From Bradyrhizobium sp. 195 (lineage in GTDB: Bacteria > Pseudomonadota > Alphaproteobacteria > Rhizobiales > Xanthobacteraceae), in contig NZ_CP082161.1 in assembly GCF_023101665.1 (NCBI RefSeq), positions 1,922,001 through 1,986,000 of the forward strand: a DNA stretch of 64,000 nucleotides, written 5' to 3'. Positions 25,891 through 35,314 of this stretch are shown here, piece after piece. The position numbers and the translations under genes were made by a program. Below the pieces are notes generated by a model. The model had not been told where the DNA came from and searched no databases. It saw only the letters and a list, made by a program, of their open reading frames with translations. Within the stretch, counting starts at the first letter, position 1. The number at the start of each line of letters is the position of its first letter.

Positions 25891-25926
25891 GTAGCCCGGA
25901 TTACGCTTTCGCTCCATCCGGGTTAC
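25891..25926. repeat. GTAGCCCGGAT-type palindromic repeat, single copy
   Basis: The element starts GTAGCCCGGAT and ends ATCCGGGTTAC, with a GCTTTCGC centre. It is the same family as 54165-54250 and 26395-26424. It lies just after gapR and about 35 bp before the DUF1801 gene. Confidence 0.8.
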
Positions 25927-25961
25927 AAATTGCGCGTATTCGTTTGGGAACGGGGACGCGA

Positions 25962-26387
25962 ATGATTGCGCCATTGCTGCCGCGTGAGGTGAGTCGCGCC
26001 TTCGGCGCTCTTCCGGCGCCGATCGGCAAACGGCTGCTGCAGGTGCGCGACCTGATCTTCGCGGCCGCTGCGGCGCATGACGATGTCGGCAAGCTCACCG
26101 AATCCCTGAAATGGGGCGAGCCGGCCTATCTGACGGAGGAGACCGGCAGCGGCTCCACGATCCGGCTCGGACGTCTCAAGGATTCCGACCACGCGGCCGT
26201 CCTGTTCAACTGCAGGACAACGGTGGTCGACACCTTTCGCGAGCGCTTTCCCGACCAGTTCGAATACCGGCAGACGCGGGCATTGCTGGTGCCGACGTCG
26301 GGCGCGCTGCCGAAGCGGGAGCTATCGGTCTGCCTGTCGCTGGCGCTGACGTATCATCTGGGTCGGTCGGGGAAGAGAGCGCGTTAG
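25962..26387 (+). CDS. DUF1801 domain-containing protein
   Basis: This 141-residue protein matches DUF1801 (YdhG-like fold). LLQVRDLIFAAAAAHDDVGKL leads into LKWGEPAYLTEETGSGSTIRLGR, then AVLFNCRTTVVDTFRERF. The biochemical function is unknown to me. ATG 25962 has a GGGGA box upstream; a TTG 18 bases earlier is less likely. Related repeat elements lie just before and just after the gene, so it is bracketed by them. Confidence 0.85.
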   Translation: MIAPLLPREVSRAFGALPAPIGKRLLQVRDLIFAAAAAHDDVGKLTESLKWGEPAYLTEETGSGSTIRLGRLKDSDHAAVLFNCRTTVVDTFRERFPDQFEYRQTRALLVPTSGALPKRELSVCLSLALTYHLGRSGKRAR

Positions 26388-26394
26388 CGGACTA

Positions 26395-26424
26395 GTGGCC
26401 CGGATGAGCGAAAGCGAAATCCGG
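26395..26424. repeat. Degenerate copy of the CCCGGAT repeat
   Basis: GTGGCCCGGATGAGCGAAAGCG followed by AAATCCGG matches the left-arm form of the repeat at 54165, with a few changes. It starts eight bases after the DUF1801 stop. Confidence 0.6.
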
Positions 26425-26446
26425 TTGTTGGACGGAGATCTCCGTC

Positions 26447-26980
26447 TCAATGGCTGCGTCCGCGTTTGGAGTCGCGTCGAGCCTGCGATCGCTTGTTGGC
26501 CTGGGAGACTCTTCCGATTTTTTCCCGCGGAAGTTTGTAAATTCGGCGACGGCTTGGGATGGACCGCATGCCGTCATGTGAAGTTGGGGGCGCCTGCGGC
26601 CGGGAAAACTGGCGTGCCCGACGGAGCGCCAACGCCCGTCGCGCCGCTTCCCCGAGCTCCCGTCGTGCTTCAAACTTTCGGATGCGCCTCAGCTCGTTCT
26701 TGATGCGCTTGATGGCCGCAGTGAAGACCGATTGCCGCCGGTTGGCGTGCTCTGCCGTTCCGGAGAAGCTCTTGCCGCGCGGATCGGCTGTGCCCTTGGT
26801 TTCGCGGCGTCGATGCCGCGACAAGGTACGCTCCCTGTCGCGCAGATCCCGCAGGTGGGCACGAAGGCGCTCGAGTCCATCGCGCTCCATCTCCCCGACC
26901 ATGGGATGGTGCGTATTCATGACGACGTCGCGCTCGTCGTGGTTCAGGAGGTTGAGCTCAGACTTGCACGGAACTGACAT
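26447..26980 (-). CDS. Highly basic hypothetical protein
   Basis: This 177-residue protein is very rich in Arg and Lys (for example RDRERTLSRHRRRETKG and KRIKNELRRIRKFEAR) and has an N-terminal block CKSELNLLNHDERDVVMNTHH. I recall similar proteins as hypothetical in Bradyrhizobium and relatives but know no function. The charge pattern suggests nucleic-acid binding or a long charged helix, which is inference only. ATG 26980 has a GGAG box upstream; the frame continues to 27046 but adds nothing recognisable. It is transcribed opposite to the DUF1801 gene. Confidence 0.65.
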   Translation of the reverse strand: MSVPCKSELNLLNHDERDVVMNTHHPMVGEMERDGLERLRAHLRDLRDRERTLSRHRRRETKGTADPRGKSFSGTAEHANRRQSVFTAAIKRIKNELRRIRKFEARRELGEAARRALALRRARQFSRPQAPPTSHDGMRSIPSRRRIYKLPREKIGRVSQANKRSQARRDSKRGRSH

Positions 26981-27209
26981 CGCGCGCTCCTGCATCGCTG
27001 TAGCGACATGTCCTCGAGGCCCTCTGGGCTTTTCGCGGAATGCCACGATGCGCGTCTGGAATGTGCAGCGATACCGGGTGATTACCCGTCGGAAGTGGGG
27101 GAATTTCCCTTGGTGCAGATGCGACCAGGCCTGGGCAAGATCCGTTCATCCGTCGTCGCAGACGGGCGGACGCAGGAAGCGCTAGTCCGGGTGGAAAGGC
27201 CTAGAAGCC

Positions 27210-28841
27210 TCAGCGCAACGCGGCGGTGCGCACGACGAACGACGTGGTCTCGAGCTTCGTGGTCGCGCTGCCCGAGAAGCTGTCACAGGACAGGCCGTGC
27301 ATCGGATCGTCGACAAAGCCCATCGCGATCACGGCCCGTGGCTTGACGAAATAGGCGCGTAGTGCGGCCGTGTCGAGCTCGCCCATCAGCGTGACCGACA
27401 TGGCACGGCTGGCGCTCGGGGACAGCATCACGATCTTGAGCCAGATGCTCTCGCCCTTGGCGGCGGAGAGGCGGGTCGCCGTCGCGACCATGCCGTCGAC
27501 GCTCTTGCCGACCACCGTGTTGATCTCCGTCGCCTGAGCGAGGCTGCGCGACGCGGGGCGGGTGGAACGCGGGATCGGTGCGGAGGCCGCGACGACATTG
27601 GCGCGATCGACTGGAGAGGCGGCCGGCGCGTAGGCCAGCGCCTGAAGCGCTGTATTGGAGACACTCGCGGTTGGCTGCGGGTCGGTGGCGGCGGCAAGGG
27701 CCTGACGGGCCTTCAATGCGGCGACCTGGGCCGGCGTCGCCTGCTGCGGCGCGGCCGGGACATCATCCCAGAAGCCGCGGGCATTGATGATGTCCGCCGG
27801 GGTCTCCGGCTTGCCGTCAACAGATTTGCCGGCCGCCGGCTTGTCAGCCACCGGCGCGGGCTTCGGCTTGGGCGGCGCAACGAGCTGTGCATCGGCCGAG
27901 GCGAGCTGGATCGTGGCGGCCATTTGCGGCTTGGCGCGCGGCGTCGGCACCGGTTCGGCGGGCTTGGCTGCGGCTGCGACGACGGTCGGGGCCGCCGCCG
28001 GCTTCGCGGCCGGGGCGGGCGCGCCCTCGTCATCCTCGTCGCTGCTGCTGGCCGGAGCTGCCGACTTGCCCTTGAACAGGGCGGCAAAGAAATTCGGCTT
28101 GCTGCCGGACTCGTCGCCGCTGCCGCGTCGCTCGATCTCGGCCTTGGCGAGCTCATAGTTCTTCAGCGGCACGCCGTCGGTCGGCAGATGCACCGTCTTT
28201 CCATCCGGGAAGACGCGGGCGAGCTGGTCATGCGTCATGCGCGGCCAATGCCGGACGCTGCCGGTGTCGAGATGCACGAAGGGCGAGCCGGAGGTCGGGT
28301 AGAAGCCAACGCCGCCACGCTGAAGGCGCAGGCCGGCGAAGCGGATCTGCTCCAGCGGCACGCCGGGAATGTAGAAGTCCATCGCATGGCCCAGCATGTG
28401 CTGGCTGGCGCGCGCCACACCGGAGGAGCGGCGGCGAAGCATGGCGTTGGTGGCGGGGGAGCGGTAGGAGGAGATGATCTGGATCGGCTGCTTGCCGTCG
28501 ACGTCGCGGTAGACTTCCCAAAGGATGTCGAAGAGGCGACGATCCATGACCGTCTCGTCCTGGGTGCGCCAGTCGCGCAGGAAGTGGTTGAGCTGCTTCA
28601 GCGCCGCCTCGTCGTAGCGGCCGTCGCGCTTGAAGGTGACGGTGAGGTCTTCGCCGGAATGGGTGTGGTGGAACGAGAGCGTCTTGGTCTCGTTCAGCGC
28701 GGCGGCGTTATGAACCGAACCTGCGGCAGCAAGCAGCAGTGCGGCAGCAAGGCTGATCCTGGATCCGGCCTTCACTCCCGCATGGGACAACGACAGCACA
28801 GCGAATTTGCGTGCAAGACCAGTCAGCACGTTTGAGCCCAC
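27210..28841 (-). CDS. DUF882/M15-type (YcbK/MepK-like) cell-wall peptidase with long low-complexity tail
   Basis: The N-terminal part is a DUF882 (M15 superfamily) domain, the group containing E. coli MepK, a murein endopeptidase. Zinc-site motifs are visible: SQHMLGHAMDFY supplies the H...D pair and PFVHLDTG the second His. A signal or anchor helix lies near residues 28-48. After about residue 240 comes a Pro/Ala/Lys-rich region of some 150 residues, then a C-terminal segment ending with SCDSFSG and SFVVRTAALR. The 543-residue length is well above MepK alone, so the extra region is the odd feature. It follows the L,D-transpeptidase on the same strand, consistent with joint peptidoglycan remodelling. 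Confidence 0.82.
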   Translation of the reverse strand: MGSNVLTGLARKFAVLSLSHAGVKAGSRISLAAALLLAAAGSVHNAAALNETKTLSFHHTHSGEDLTVTFKRDGRYDEAALKQLNHFLRDWRTQDETVMDRRLFDILWEVYRDVDGKQPIQIISSYRSPATNAMLRRRSSGVARASQHMLGHAMDFYIPGVPLEQIRFAGLRLQRGGVGFYPTSGSPFVHLDTGSVRHWPRMTHDQLARVFPDGKTVHLPTDGVPLKNYELAKAEIERRGSGDESGSKPNFFAALFKGKSAAPASSSDEDDEGAPAPAAKPAAAPTVVAAAAKPAEPVPTPRAKPQMAATIQLASADAQLVAPPKPKPAPVADKPAAGKSVDGKPETPADIINARGFWDDVPAAPQQATPAQVAALKARQALAAATDPQPTASVSNTALQALAYAPAASPVDRANVVAASAPIPRSTRPASRSLAQATEINTVVGKSVDGMVATATRLSAAKGESIWLKIVMLSPSASRAMSVTLMGELDTAALRAYFVKPRAVIAMGFVDDPMHGLSCDSFSGSATTKLETTSFVVRTAALR

Positions 28842-29101
28842 CCAGTCGACGAGCGTTCAAAATGGACTCTCCCGCCAACCCCGTTGGCGCGCGAAAGAGG
28901 ATGAACGCTTTATTAAAGCGAGAAGGTTAATTCGAGGTTGACCTTCCCGCCCCCCAAACCAAGTCAGGATACAATCCTAACCGGTTGACTGTGGCAAAAA
29001 AACGCCCGCGGGCCGGGCCCAGGTGGACAATGGTTAACGTTAAGCGGCTCCATCCATGGGATGGGGCCGCTGATTTCGTTGCAGAATTCGTCAAATCGGG
29101 C

Positions 29102-31270
29102 TTAGCGGGTGAACACGCGCTGCTGGGGCCGGCGGCCGACCGGGGCCGGCGGCGGGGTCGGGGCTCCGCCTCCGAACAGCCGCTCGAAGAAGTTTGGACC
29201 GGACGAGCCGAAGCCGCCACCATTGTTGGCCACCGCCACGCCTGAGGGCAGGGTCGTCGCCGGGCGCGAGTAGCTCGGCTGCGAGTGTGCCACGACGGCC
29301 TCGAGGTCCTTGCCGCGGTTGTTCTTCAGGATGTTGATCATGGTCGCGTCGCGGCCATAGACGTCCTTGCGGAATTGCAGCTTCCCGGCGTCATCCACGA
29401 ACGCGGTCTGATAGGTGATGTTGACCGGGACCGGGGTGGGGAATTTCAGGTCGATCTCGCTCTTGCCGTACATGCTGCGCACGCGCTCGGGCGTGTATTT
29501 CTCGTTCGGCATGACGATGTTGAGCAGGACCGAGGCGTATTGGTCGGGGTTCTGTACGCGCATGCAGCCATGGCTGAAGGCGCGGTCTTCCCTCGCGAAC
29601 AGGTTCTTGTCCGGCGTGTCGTGCTGATAGACCAGGAACTTGTTCGGGAAGTTGAAGCGGATGCGGCCGAGCGCGTTGGCTTCGCCGGGCGGCTGCGAGA
29701 TGTGCACCGAGCCGTCGCGGTTCTGCTCGAGCTTGAGGCCCATGCGCTGGAGCACGGTCGGGTCCTGCTGAAGCGCCGGCAGGTACTCGTTGTAGACGAT
29801 CGACGGCGGCACGTTCCAGGTCGGATTGACCGTGATGTACTTCATCGTCTCGGTGAGCAGCGGGGTCGCATGCGTGCCGGGCTTGCCGGTGACGACGCGG
29901 GTGGTCCAGACCTGCTGGCCGCGCTGCATCACCTTCAGCGTGTAGTCGGGAATGTTGAGGATCACATAGGCATCGCCCAACGCGGGCGCGCCGAGGTCGC
30001 GCGGCAGCCAGCGCCAGCGCTCCATGTTGACCAGCACCACGTCGATCTGCTTGTCGCGCTTGGGGGTGTTGAGCGCCTTGACCGTCTTGTCGTCGAGGAT
30101 GCCGGTTGCCTTCATCTCGGCGCCGCTCTGGAACTTGCGCACCGCGTCGGCGACCGCCGCGTCATAGCGGGTGTCGTTCGCGTTCTCGGCGAGACCGAGC
30201 TTGGCGCGCAGCTGCGGCACGCGCGGATCTTCCACGACGATCTCGGCCTGCTTCTTGCCCGCCGCGGTGTATTTCAGCGCCGGACCGTCGGCGATCTCGA
30301 TCACCGGGCCATTGCCCTGACCGCGAAGCTCCGCGAGCTTCGCCTTCAGCTCCTTGTAGAGCTTGTGCGGCGGGTTGTAGCTGTCGAGCGCGGTGGAGGC
30401 GTCAGTCGCGGTCGTGACCTTGGCGAGCACCTCGTTCGGGTCGACCGGATGCTCGGGATAGAGGATGTCGCCGCTGACCTGCGACCAATGCATGCGGCCG
30501 CTCTGGGCCTGGCGCGCATAGTCGAACATGCTGGCGGTGAGCTTCAGCTCGGCATCGGCGAGCGCATCGGGCGTGGTGGCGCTGGCGAAATCCGGCACCG
30601 CATAGTCGGCAGGGTTGAGGCCGTCGGAGGCCGCGTCCTTCAGCCGCGCGACGACGCCCTTGGCCGCAGCGGTCAGGCTGCCGCCTTGCGTCCAGACCGG
30701 CGCGAAGTCCCGTGCGCCATAAAACTTCTCGATCGCCGCGCGCTCGTTCTTGCGGTCGAAATAGCGCGACGTCTTGGCGCCGATGATGTCCTTGAGCTTG
30801 TCGGCGAGCGGCTGGTCGGCGGCGGGAACGTTGCTTGCAGCCTTGACCGGCTCGGCGGCCGGCGCCGCAGCGGGAGCCGCAGGAGCGACCGGCGGGGCGG
30901 TTGCGGTGTCAGCCTTGGCGGGCTCGGTTTTTGCGGGCTCGCTCTTGGGCGCCTCGGTGGCAGGCGAGGTGGCGATGTCGGAAGGCTTGGTCTCGACCTG
31001 GTCGGGCGCCGGTGCGGCTGCGGCCTTCACGGGCTCCTTGGTGGAGTCCTGAAGCGTCGCGGTGGTGTCGAGCTTGATGTCGGACGCGGTCGGCGGCGGG
31101 ACGTTGGCCGGCTCGGGACGCGGGATCGCGGCTTCGATCGCGAGTTCGGCAGCGCTGCTGCGCGCCTGATCCTGCGCCAGGGCTGAGCTGGCCGACACCG
31201 TGAGGAAGGTCGCCGCGACCGTCATCAAGACACGGTCAAAGCCCGCACGGTGGTTCAAACAGTCACGCAT
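29102..31270 (-). CDS. L,D-transpeptidase, YcbB/LdtD-like
   Basis: L,D-transpeptidases form 3-3 crosslinks in peptidoglycan or attach proteins to it, using a catalytic Cys. The 722-residue protein has a signal peptide, an Ala/Pro/Lys-rich linker (about 40-140), an N-terminal YcbB-type domain, a peptidoglycan-binding-like segment (RYDAAVADAVRKFQ) and the catalytic domain. The active site SHGCMRV has Cys569, with His567 two residues before it. NPTWNVPPSIVYNEYLP marks the YcbB subgroup. A proline-rich C-terminus ends the protein. The gene stands alone on the minus strand, with a 260-bp gap before the DUF882 gene. Confidence 0.92.
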   Translation of the reverse strand: MRDCLNHRAGFDRVLMTVAATFLTVSASSALAQDQARSSAAELAIEAAIPRPEPANVPPPTASDIKLDTTATLQDSTKEPVKAAAAPAPDQVETKPSDIATSPATEAPKSEPAKTEPAKADTATAPPVAPAAPAAAPAAEPVKAASNVPAADQPLADKLKDIIGAKTSRYFDRKNERAAIEKFYGARDFAPVWTQGGSLTAAAKGVVARLKDAASDGLNPADYAVPDFASATTPDALADAELKLTASMFDYARQAQSGRMHWSQVSGDILYPEHPVDPNEVLAKVTTATDASTALDSYNPPHKLYKELKAKLAELRGQGNGPVIEIADGPALKYTAAGKKQAEIVVEDPRVPQLRAKLGLAENANDTRYDAAVADAVRKFQSGAEMKATGILDDKTVKALNTPKRDKQIDVVLVNMERWRWLPRDLGAPALGDAYVILNIPDYTLKVMQRGQQVWTTRVVTGKPGTHATPLLTETMKYITVNPTWNVPPSIVYNEYLPALQQDPTVLQRMGLKLEQNRDGSVHISQPPGEANALGRIRFNFPNKFLVYQHDTPDKNLFAREDRAFSHGCMRVQNPDQYASVLLNIVMPNEKYTPERVRSMYGKSEIDLKFPTPVPVNITYQTAFVDDAGKLQFRKDVYGRDATMINILKNNRGKDLEAVVAHSQPSYSRPATTLPSGVAVANNGGGFGSSGPNFFERLFGGGAPTPPPAPVGRRPQQRVFTR

Positions 31271-31616
31271 TGTGTCGCACCCCTTGGGTGAACTGCCCCT
31301 CGTGGAACAGCTTCGTTATCGCCTATGAGCTTCGGCTAAATCGCGCCGGCCTCTCGAAAGTTGCACGCCTGCACGCAACGATTCATACGCAGACGATATA
31401 CAGGCCCCGGATTTGCAGCCAGCGCGAACCGGGACAACTCACGCCAAACTGACTTCAAGGGAGCCTCTTGGCAACGGATTGTGCGGTTGCGCCACGCGCT
31501 TTTCCCTGTGTCTGTCACTTCCAGGTCACGGTTCAAGCCGTCGTTGAATTCTGTCGCCCTGCTAATGGCTTACAGGCGGTCTCGCATCGTCCCGCGAACC
31601 TCCGTTCGCATGAGGC
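31271..31616. other. 346-bp intergenic region upstream of the L,D-transpeptidase
   Basis: The region lies between the start of the L,D-transpeptidase gene and the stop of the sigma-54 regulator, both on the minus strand. It should carry the transpeptidase promoter. I see no clear dyad, RNA or gene in it. Confidence 0.5.
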
Positions 31617-33113
31617 TCAGTGCGTCTCTTCGCCGCTTTTCCCGCCATGTCCGGGCACCCCGGCCTCGTCGAGTTTGCGGTAGAGGGTGGACCGGCCAAT
31701 TTTGAGGCGACGGGCCACCTCGGACATCTGGCCGCGATAATGCGAGATCGCGAAGCGGATGATCTCGTTCTCCATATCCTCGAGTGCGCGGACATCGCCG
31801 GTCGGGGTCAGCATGGGAAGAGTTCCCGTGGCCGGAAGCGGCGCGATGGGTATTTCGTTACCTGACACTACCGAAGGAGTCGCCGCCGGCTCGAGCATCA
31901 ACGGCGCGGTCGGAATCTCCGTTACGGGATGCGGCTGCGAAGCCAGCAGAGGGAAATCGCCGAGGCCGAGCTGGTCGCCCTCGCTCATCACCACCGCACG
32001 GTAGACCGCGTTTTCGAGCTGGCGAATGTTGCCGGGCCAGTCGAGCTGGGCGAGATGCGCCATGGCCTCGCCACTGATGCCAGTGATCTGGCGGTTCTCC
32101 TCGGCGGCAAAGCGCGCCAGGAAATGCCGGAGCAGATGTGGGATGTCCTCGCGCCGGGCCCGGAGCGAGGGGATCGTCAGCGGCAGCACGTGCAGGCGAT
32201 AGAACAGGTCTTCACGGAAGTGTCCCTGTTTCACCCGCTCCAGCAGCCGGCGGTTGGTCGCCGAGACGATGCGGACGTCGACCTTGACGGGCTTGCGGCC
32301 GCCGACTGCCTCGACCGCGCCTTCCTGGAGCGCGCGTAGCAGCTTGACCTGCGCGGTCAGCGGCAGCTCGCTGACCTCGTCCAGAAACAGCGTGCCGCCA
32401 TGGGCTTCGACGAACTTGCCCATGTGCCGCTCGGTGGCGCCGGTGAAAGCACCCTTTTCGTGGCCGAACAGAATGGACTCGACGAGGTTATCGGGGATCG
32501 CGCCGCAATTGACGGCGACGAACGGCCTTGCCTTGCGCTCGCCGCTGCCATGGATGGCGCGCGCGAATAGCTCCTTGCCGACGCCGGACTCGCCTTCGAT
32601 TAGAACGGGAATCGCGGAGTTCGCCGCCTTCTGCGCGGCGCGCATCACGCCTGCCATCGCTTCGGAGCGGGTGTTGATGTCGGAGAAGGTCAGCCGGCCC
32701 TCGCGGCTGTGCCGGATGCGCTGCAATTCGCCCTTGAGTGCGGAGGCGTTGAGAGCATTGCGCAAGGAGACCTGGAGCCGCTCCACACCGACCGGCTTGA
32801 CCACGAAATCGGCCGCGCCGGCGCGCATCGCCGAGATCACGTTGTCGATGCCGCCATGGGCGGTCTGCACGATGACGGGGACGCTGAGGCCGGCTTCGCG
32901 GATCTTCGCCAGCACGCCCATGCCGTCGAGGCCGGGCATCACAAGATCGAGGACGACGGCGTCGATCGCCGCTGCGTCGGGGGCGGTGAGGGCGGCGATC
33001 GCGGCGTCGCCGGAATCCACGACGACCGTCTCATAGCCGCATTTCTGCACCATGTTCTCGACCAGCCGGCGGGCTACGGCGTCGTCGTCGGCGATCAAAA
33101 TACTGGCAGCCAT
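31617..33113 (-). CDS. Sigma-54-dependent response regulator (NtrC family)
   Basis: This 498-residue protein has the full NtrC-type layout: a receiver domain with acidic triad DDD at 9-11 and phosphoacceptor Asp56, and an AAA+ domain with Walker A GESGVGKE (174-181). The sigma-54-contacting GAFTGAT loop is at 221-227 and Walker B LFLDE at 242-246. A Fis-type helix-turn-helix ends the protein (MSEVARRLKIGRSTLYRKL). A Pro/Thr-rich linker of about 70 residues separates AAA+ and HTH. All catalytic motifs are intact. No histidine kinase is adjacent, so the partner and regulon are unknown. It is divergent from pepF. Confidence 0.93.
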   Translation of the reverse strand: MAASILIADDDAVARRLVENMVQKCGYETVVVDSGDAAIAALTAPDAAAIDAVVLDLVMPGLDGMGVLAKIREAGLSVPVIVQTAHGGIDNVISAMRAGAADFVVKPVGVERLQVSLRNALNASALKGELQRIRHSREGRLTFSDINTRSEAMAGVMRAAQKAANSAIPVLIEGESGVGKELFARAIHGSGERKARPFVAVNCGAIPDNLVESILFGHEKGAFTGATERHMGKFVEAHGGTLFLDEVSELPLTAQVKLLRALQEGAVEAVGGRKPVKVDVRIVSATNRRLLERVKQGHFREDLFYRLHVLPLTIPSLRARREDIPHLLRHFLARFAAEENRQITGISGEAMAHLAQLDWPGNIRQLENAVYRAVVMSEGDQLGLGDFPLLASQPHPVTEIPTAPLMLEPAATPSVVSGNEIPIAPLPATGTLPMLTPTGDVRALEDMENEIIRFAISHYRGQMSEVARRLKIGRSTLYRKLDEAGVPGHGGKSGEETH

Positions 33114-33240
33114 GGTGTTCCCCGCACGCTACTACTATCTGTCTCGAATCGGGGCACTCTGGCCGAAGCCGATTAACGCACTCTTAAACCTTGATGCCCC
33201 CGCCCGCCTTCGCGATTGTTGAACACAGGTTTCCCACACA

Positions 33241-35160
33241 ATGAATTCGCGCTCCAAGCCTGCCCTCAAAACGTCTGCTCTCAAAAAGTCTGCTCTCCGC
33301 AAGCCAACCGTCAAGACATCCGTCGCCAAGAAATCCGCCAGGAAATCCGCCAAGGCAAAACCCTCCGCAAAGCCTGCGAGCAAAACCGGCAAGCTTCCGG
33401 AGTGGAACCTCGCCGATCTCTATTCCGGGATCGACGCGCCGGAAGTGGCGCGCGATCTCGACAAGATGGATGCCGATTGCGTCGCGTTCGAGACCGACTA
33501 CAAGGGCAAGCTCGCGACAGGGACAGCAAACGAAGATGGCGGAAAATGGCTCGCGGAGGCCGTGCGACGCTATGAGGCGATCGATGATCTTGCCGGCCGT
33601 CTGGGCTCATTCGCCGGCCTCGTTCATGCCGGCGATAGTGTGGACCCTGCGATTTCAAAGTTTTACGGCGACGTTTCCGAGCGGTTGACGGCGGCGTCCA
33701 CGCATCTGCTGTTCTTCGCGCTCGAGCTCAACCGCGTCGATGACGATATCTTGAACCGGGCGATGCAGGCCGCCGAGCTCGCACACTACGGGCCCTGGAT
33801 CGAGGATCTGCGCAAGGAGAAGCCGTATCAGCTCGACGACAAGCTCGAGCAGCTTTTCCTCGAGAAGTCGCAGACCGGCTATTCCGCCTTCAACCGGCTG
33901 TTCGACCAGACCATCTCCGGCCTGCGCTTCAAGGTCGGCTCCAAGGAACTGGCGATCGAGCCGACGCTCAATCTGTTGCAGGACCGCGACGGCTCAAAGC
34001 GCAAGAGCGCGGCCGAGGCGCTGGCAAAGACCTTCAAGGCCAATGAGCGCACCTTTGCGTTGATCACCAACACGCTCGCCAAGGACAAGGACATCTCCGA
34101 CCGCTGGCGCGGCTTCAAGGACGTCGCGGATTCCCGCCATCTGAACAACCGCGTCGAGCGCGAGGTGGTGGATGCGCTGGTCGCTTCCGTGCGCGCCGCC
34201 TATCCAAAATTGTCGCATCGCTATTACGCGCTGAAGGCGAAGTGGTTCGGCAAGAAGCGGCTCGCTTACTGGGACCGCAACGCGCCGCTGCCCTTTGCCG
34301 CGACCGACGTCATCGGCTGGCCCGATGCACGCAACATGGTGCTGACCGCCTATCGCGGTTTCTCGCCTGAAATGGCCGACATCGCCGAGCGTTTCTTCAC
34401 CGACCGCTGGATCGACGCGCCGGTGCGGCCGGGCAAGGCGCCGGGCGCGTTCTCGCATCCGACAACGCCGTCGGCGCATCCTTATGTGCTGATGAACTAC
34501 CAGGGCAAGCCGCGCGACGTGATGACGCTCGCGCACGAGCTCGGCCATGGCGTGCATCAGGTGCTGGCGGCGAAGAACGGCGCGCTGATGGCGCCGACGC
34601 CGCTGACGCTGGCCGAGACCGCAAGCGTGTTCGGCGAGATGCTGACCTTCCGGCGGCTGCTGGCGCAGACCAAGAGCGCCAAGCAGCGCCAGGCGCTGCT
34701 GGCCGGCAAGGTCGAGGACATGATCAACACCGTGGTGCGCCAGATCGCGTTCTATTCGTTCGAGCGCGCGGTCCACACCGAGCGCAAGAATGGTGAGCTC
34801 ACCGCGACGCGGCTCGGCGAGATCTGGCTGTCGGTGCAGGGCGAGAGCCTCGGGCCGGCAATCGAGATCAAGGCGGGCTACGAGAACTACTGGATGTACA
34901 TCCCGCACTTCATCCACTCGCCGTTCTACGTCTACGCCTACGCCTTCGGCGATTGTCTCGTGAACTCGCTCTATGCGGTCTACGAGAACGCGGCCGAGGG
35001 TTTTGCCGAACGCTATCTCGACATGCTCGCCGCCGGCGGCACCAAACACTATTCCGAGCTGCTGCGGCCGTTTGGGCTCGATGCCAAGGACCCGAAGTTC
35101 TGGGACGGCGGACTCTCGGTCATCGCCGGGATGATCGACGAGCTGGAGGCGATGGGCTGA
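33241..35160 (+). CDS. M3 family oligoendopeptidase (PepF-like) with lysine-rich N-terminal extension
   Basis: PepF-type enzymes are cytosolic zinc peptidases that cleave oligopeptides. The zinc motif HELGH is at 432-436, followed by GVHQ and the downstream Glu in LAETASVFGEM. The 639 residues exceed the core family length because the first 45 or so are a Lys/Ser/Ala repeat (KKSALRKPTVKTSVAKKSARK region) like histone H1 tails, before PEWNLADLY where the peptidase begins. No alternative start removes this extension without losing domain residues. The extension may bind nucleic acid or be disordered. The gene is divergent from the sigma-54 regulator. Confidence 0.93.
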   Translation: MNSRSKPALKTSALKKSALRKPTVKTSVAKKSARKSAKAKPSAKPASKTGKLPEWNLADLYSGIDAPEVARDLDKMDADCVAFETDYKGKLATGTANEDGGKWLAEAVRRYEAIDDLAGRLGSFAGLVHAGDSVDPAISKFYGDVSERLTAASTHLLFFALELNRVDDDILNRAMQAAELAHYGPWIEDLRKEKPYQLDDKLEQLFLEKSQTGYSAFNRLFDQTISGLRFKVGSKELAIEPTLNLLQDRDGSKRKSAAEALAKTFKANERTFALITNTLAKDKDISDRWRGFKDVADSRHLNNRVEREVVDALVASVRAAYPKLSHRYYALKAKWFGKKRLAYWDRNAPLPFAATDVIGWPDARNMVLTAYRGFSPEMADIAERFFTDRWIDAPVRPGKAPGAFSHPTTPSAHPYVLMNYQGKPRDVMTLAHELGHGVHQVLAAKNGALMAPTPLTLAETASVFGEMLTFRRLLAQTKSAKQRQALLAGKVEDMINTVVRQIAFYSFERAVHTERKNGELTATRLGEIWLSVQGESLGPAIEIKAGYENYWMYIPHFIHSPFYVYAYAFGDCLVNSLYAVYENAAEGFAERYLDMLAAGGTKHYSELLRPFGLDAKDPKFWDGGLSVIAGMIDELEAMG

Positions 35161-35314
35161 GGCGACGGGTCGATTCCCGCGCCGGCGCCCAATTCCCGGC
35201 CATCGGAATTCCAAATGACCTGATTTGCGGAAAACCGCGCCCCGGTGCCGTTGCCCTGCCCGAAGCTTTGCGGTATCCCAGCCCAAGAATTCGACTTTCG
35301 ACTGGGGACAATCC

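Noticed and set aside
29285..31186. 633-codon plus-strand frame opposite the L,D-transpeptidase
   Set aside because: Antisense shadow; the minus-strand protein has the SHGCMRV active site.
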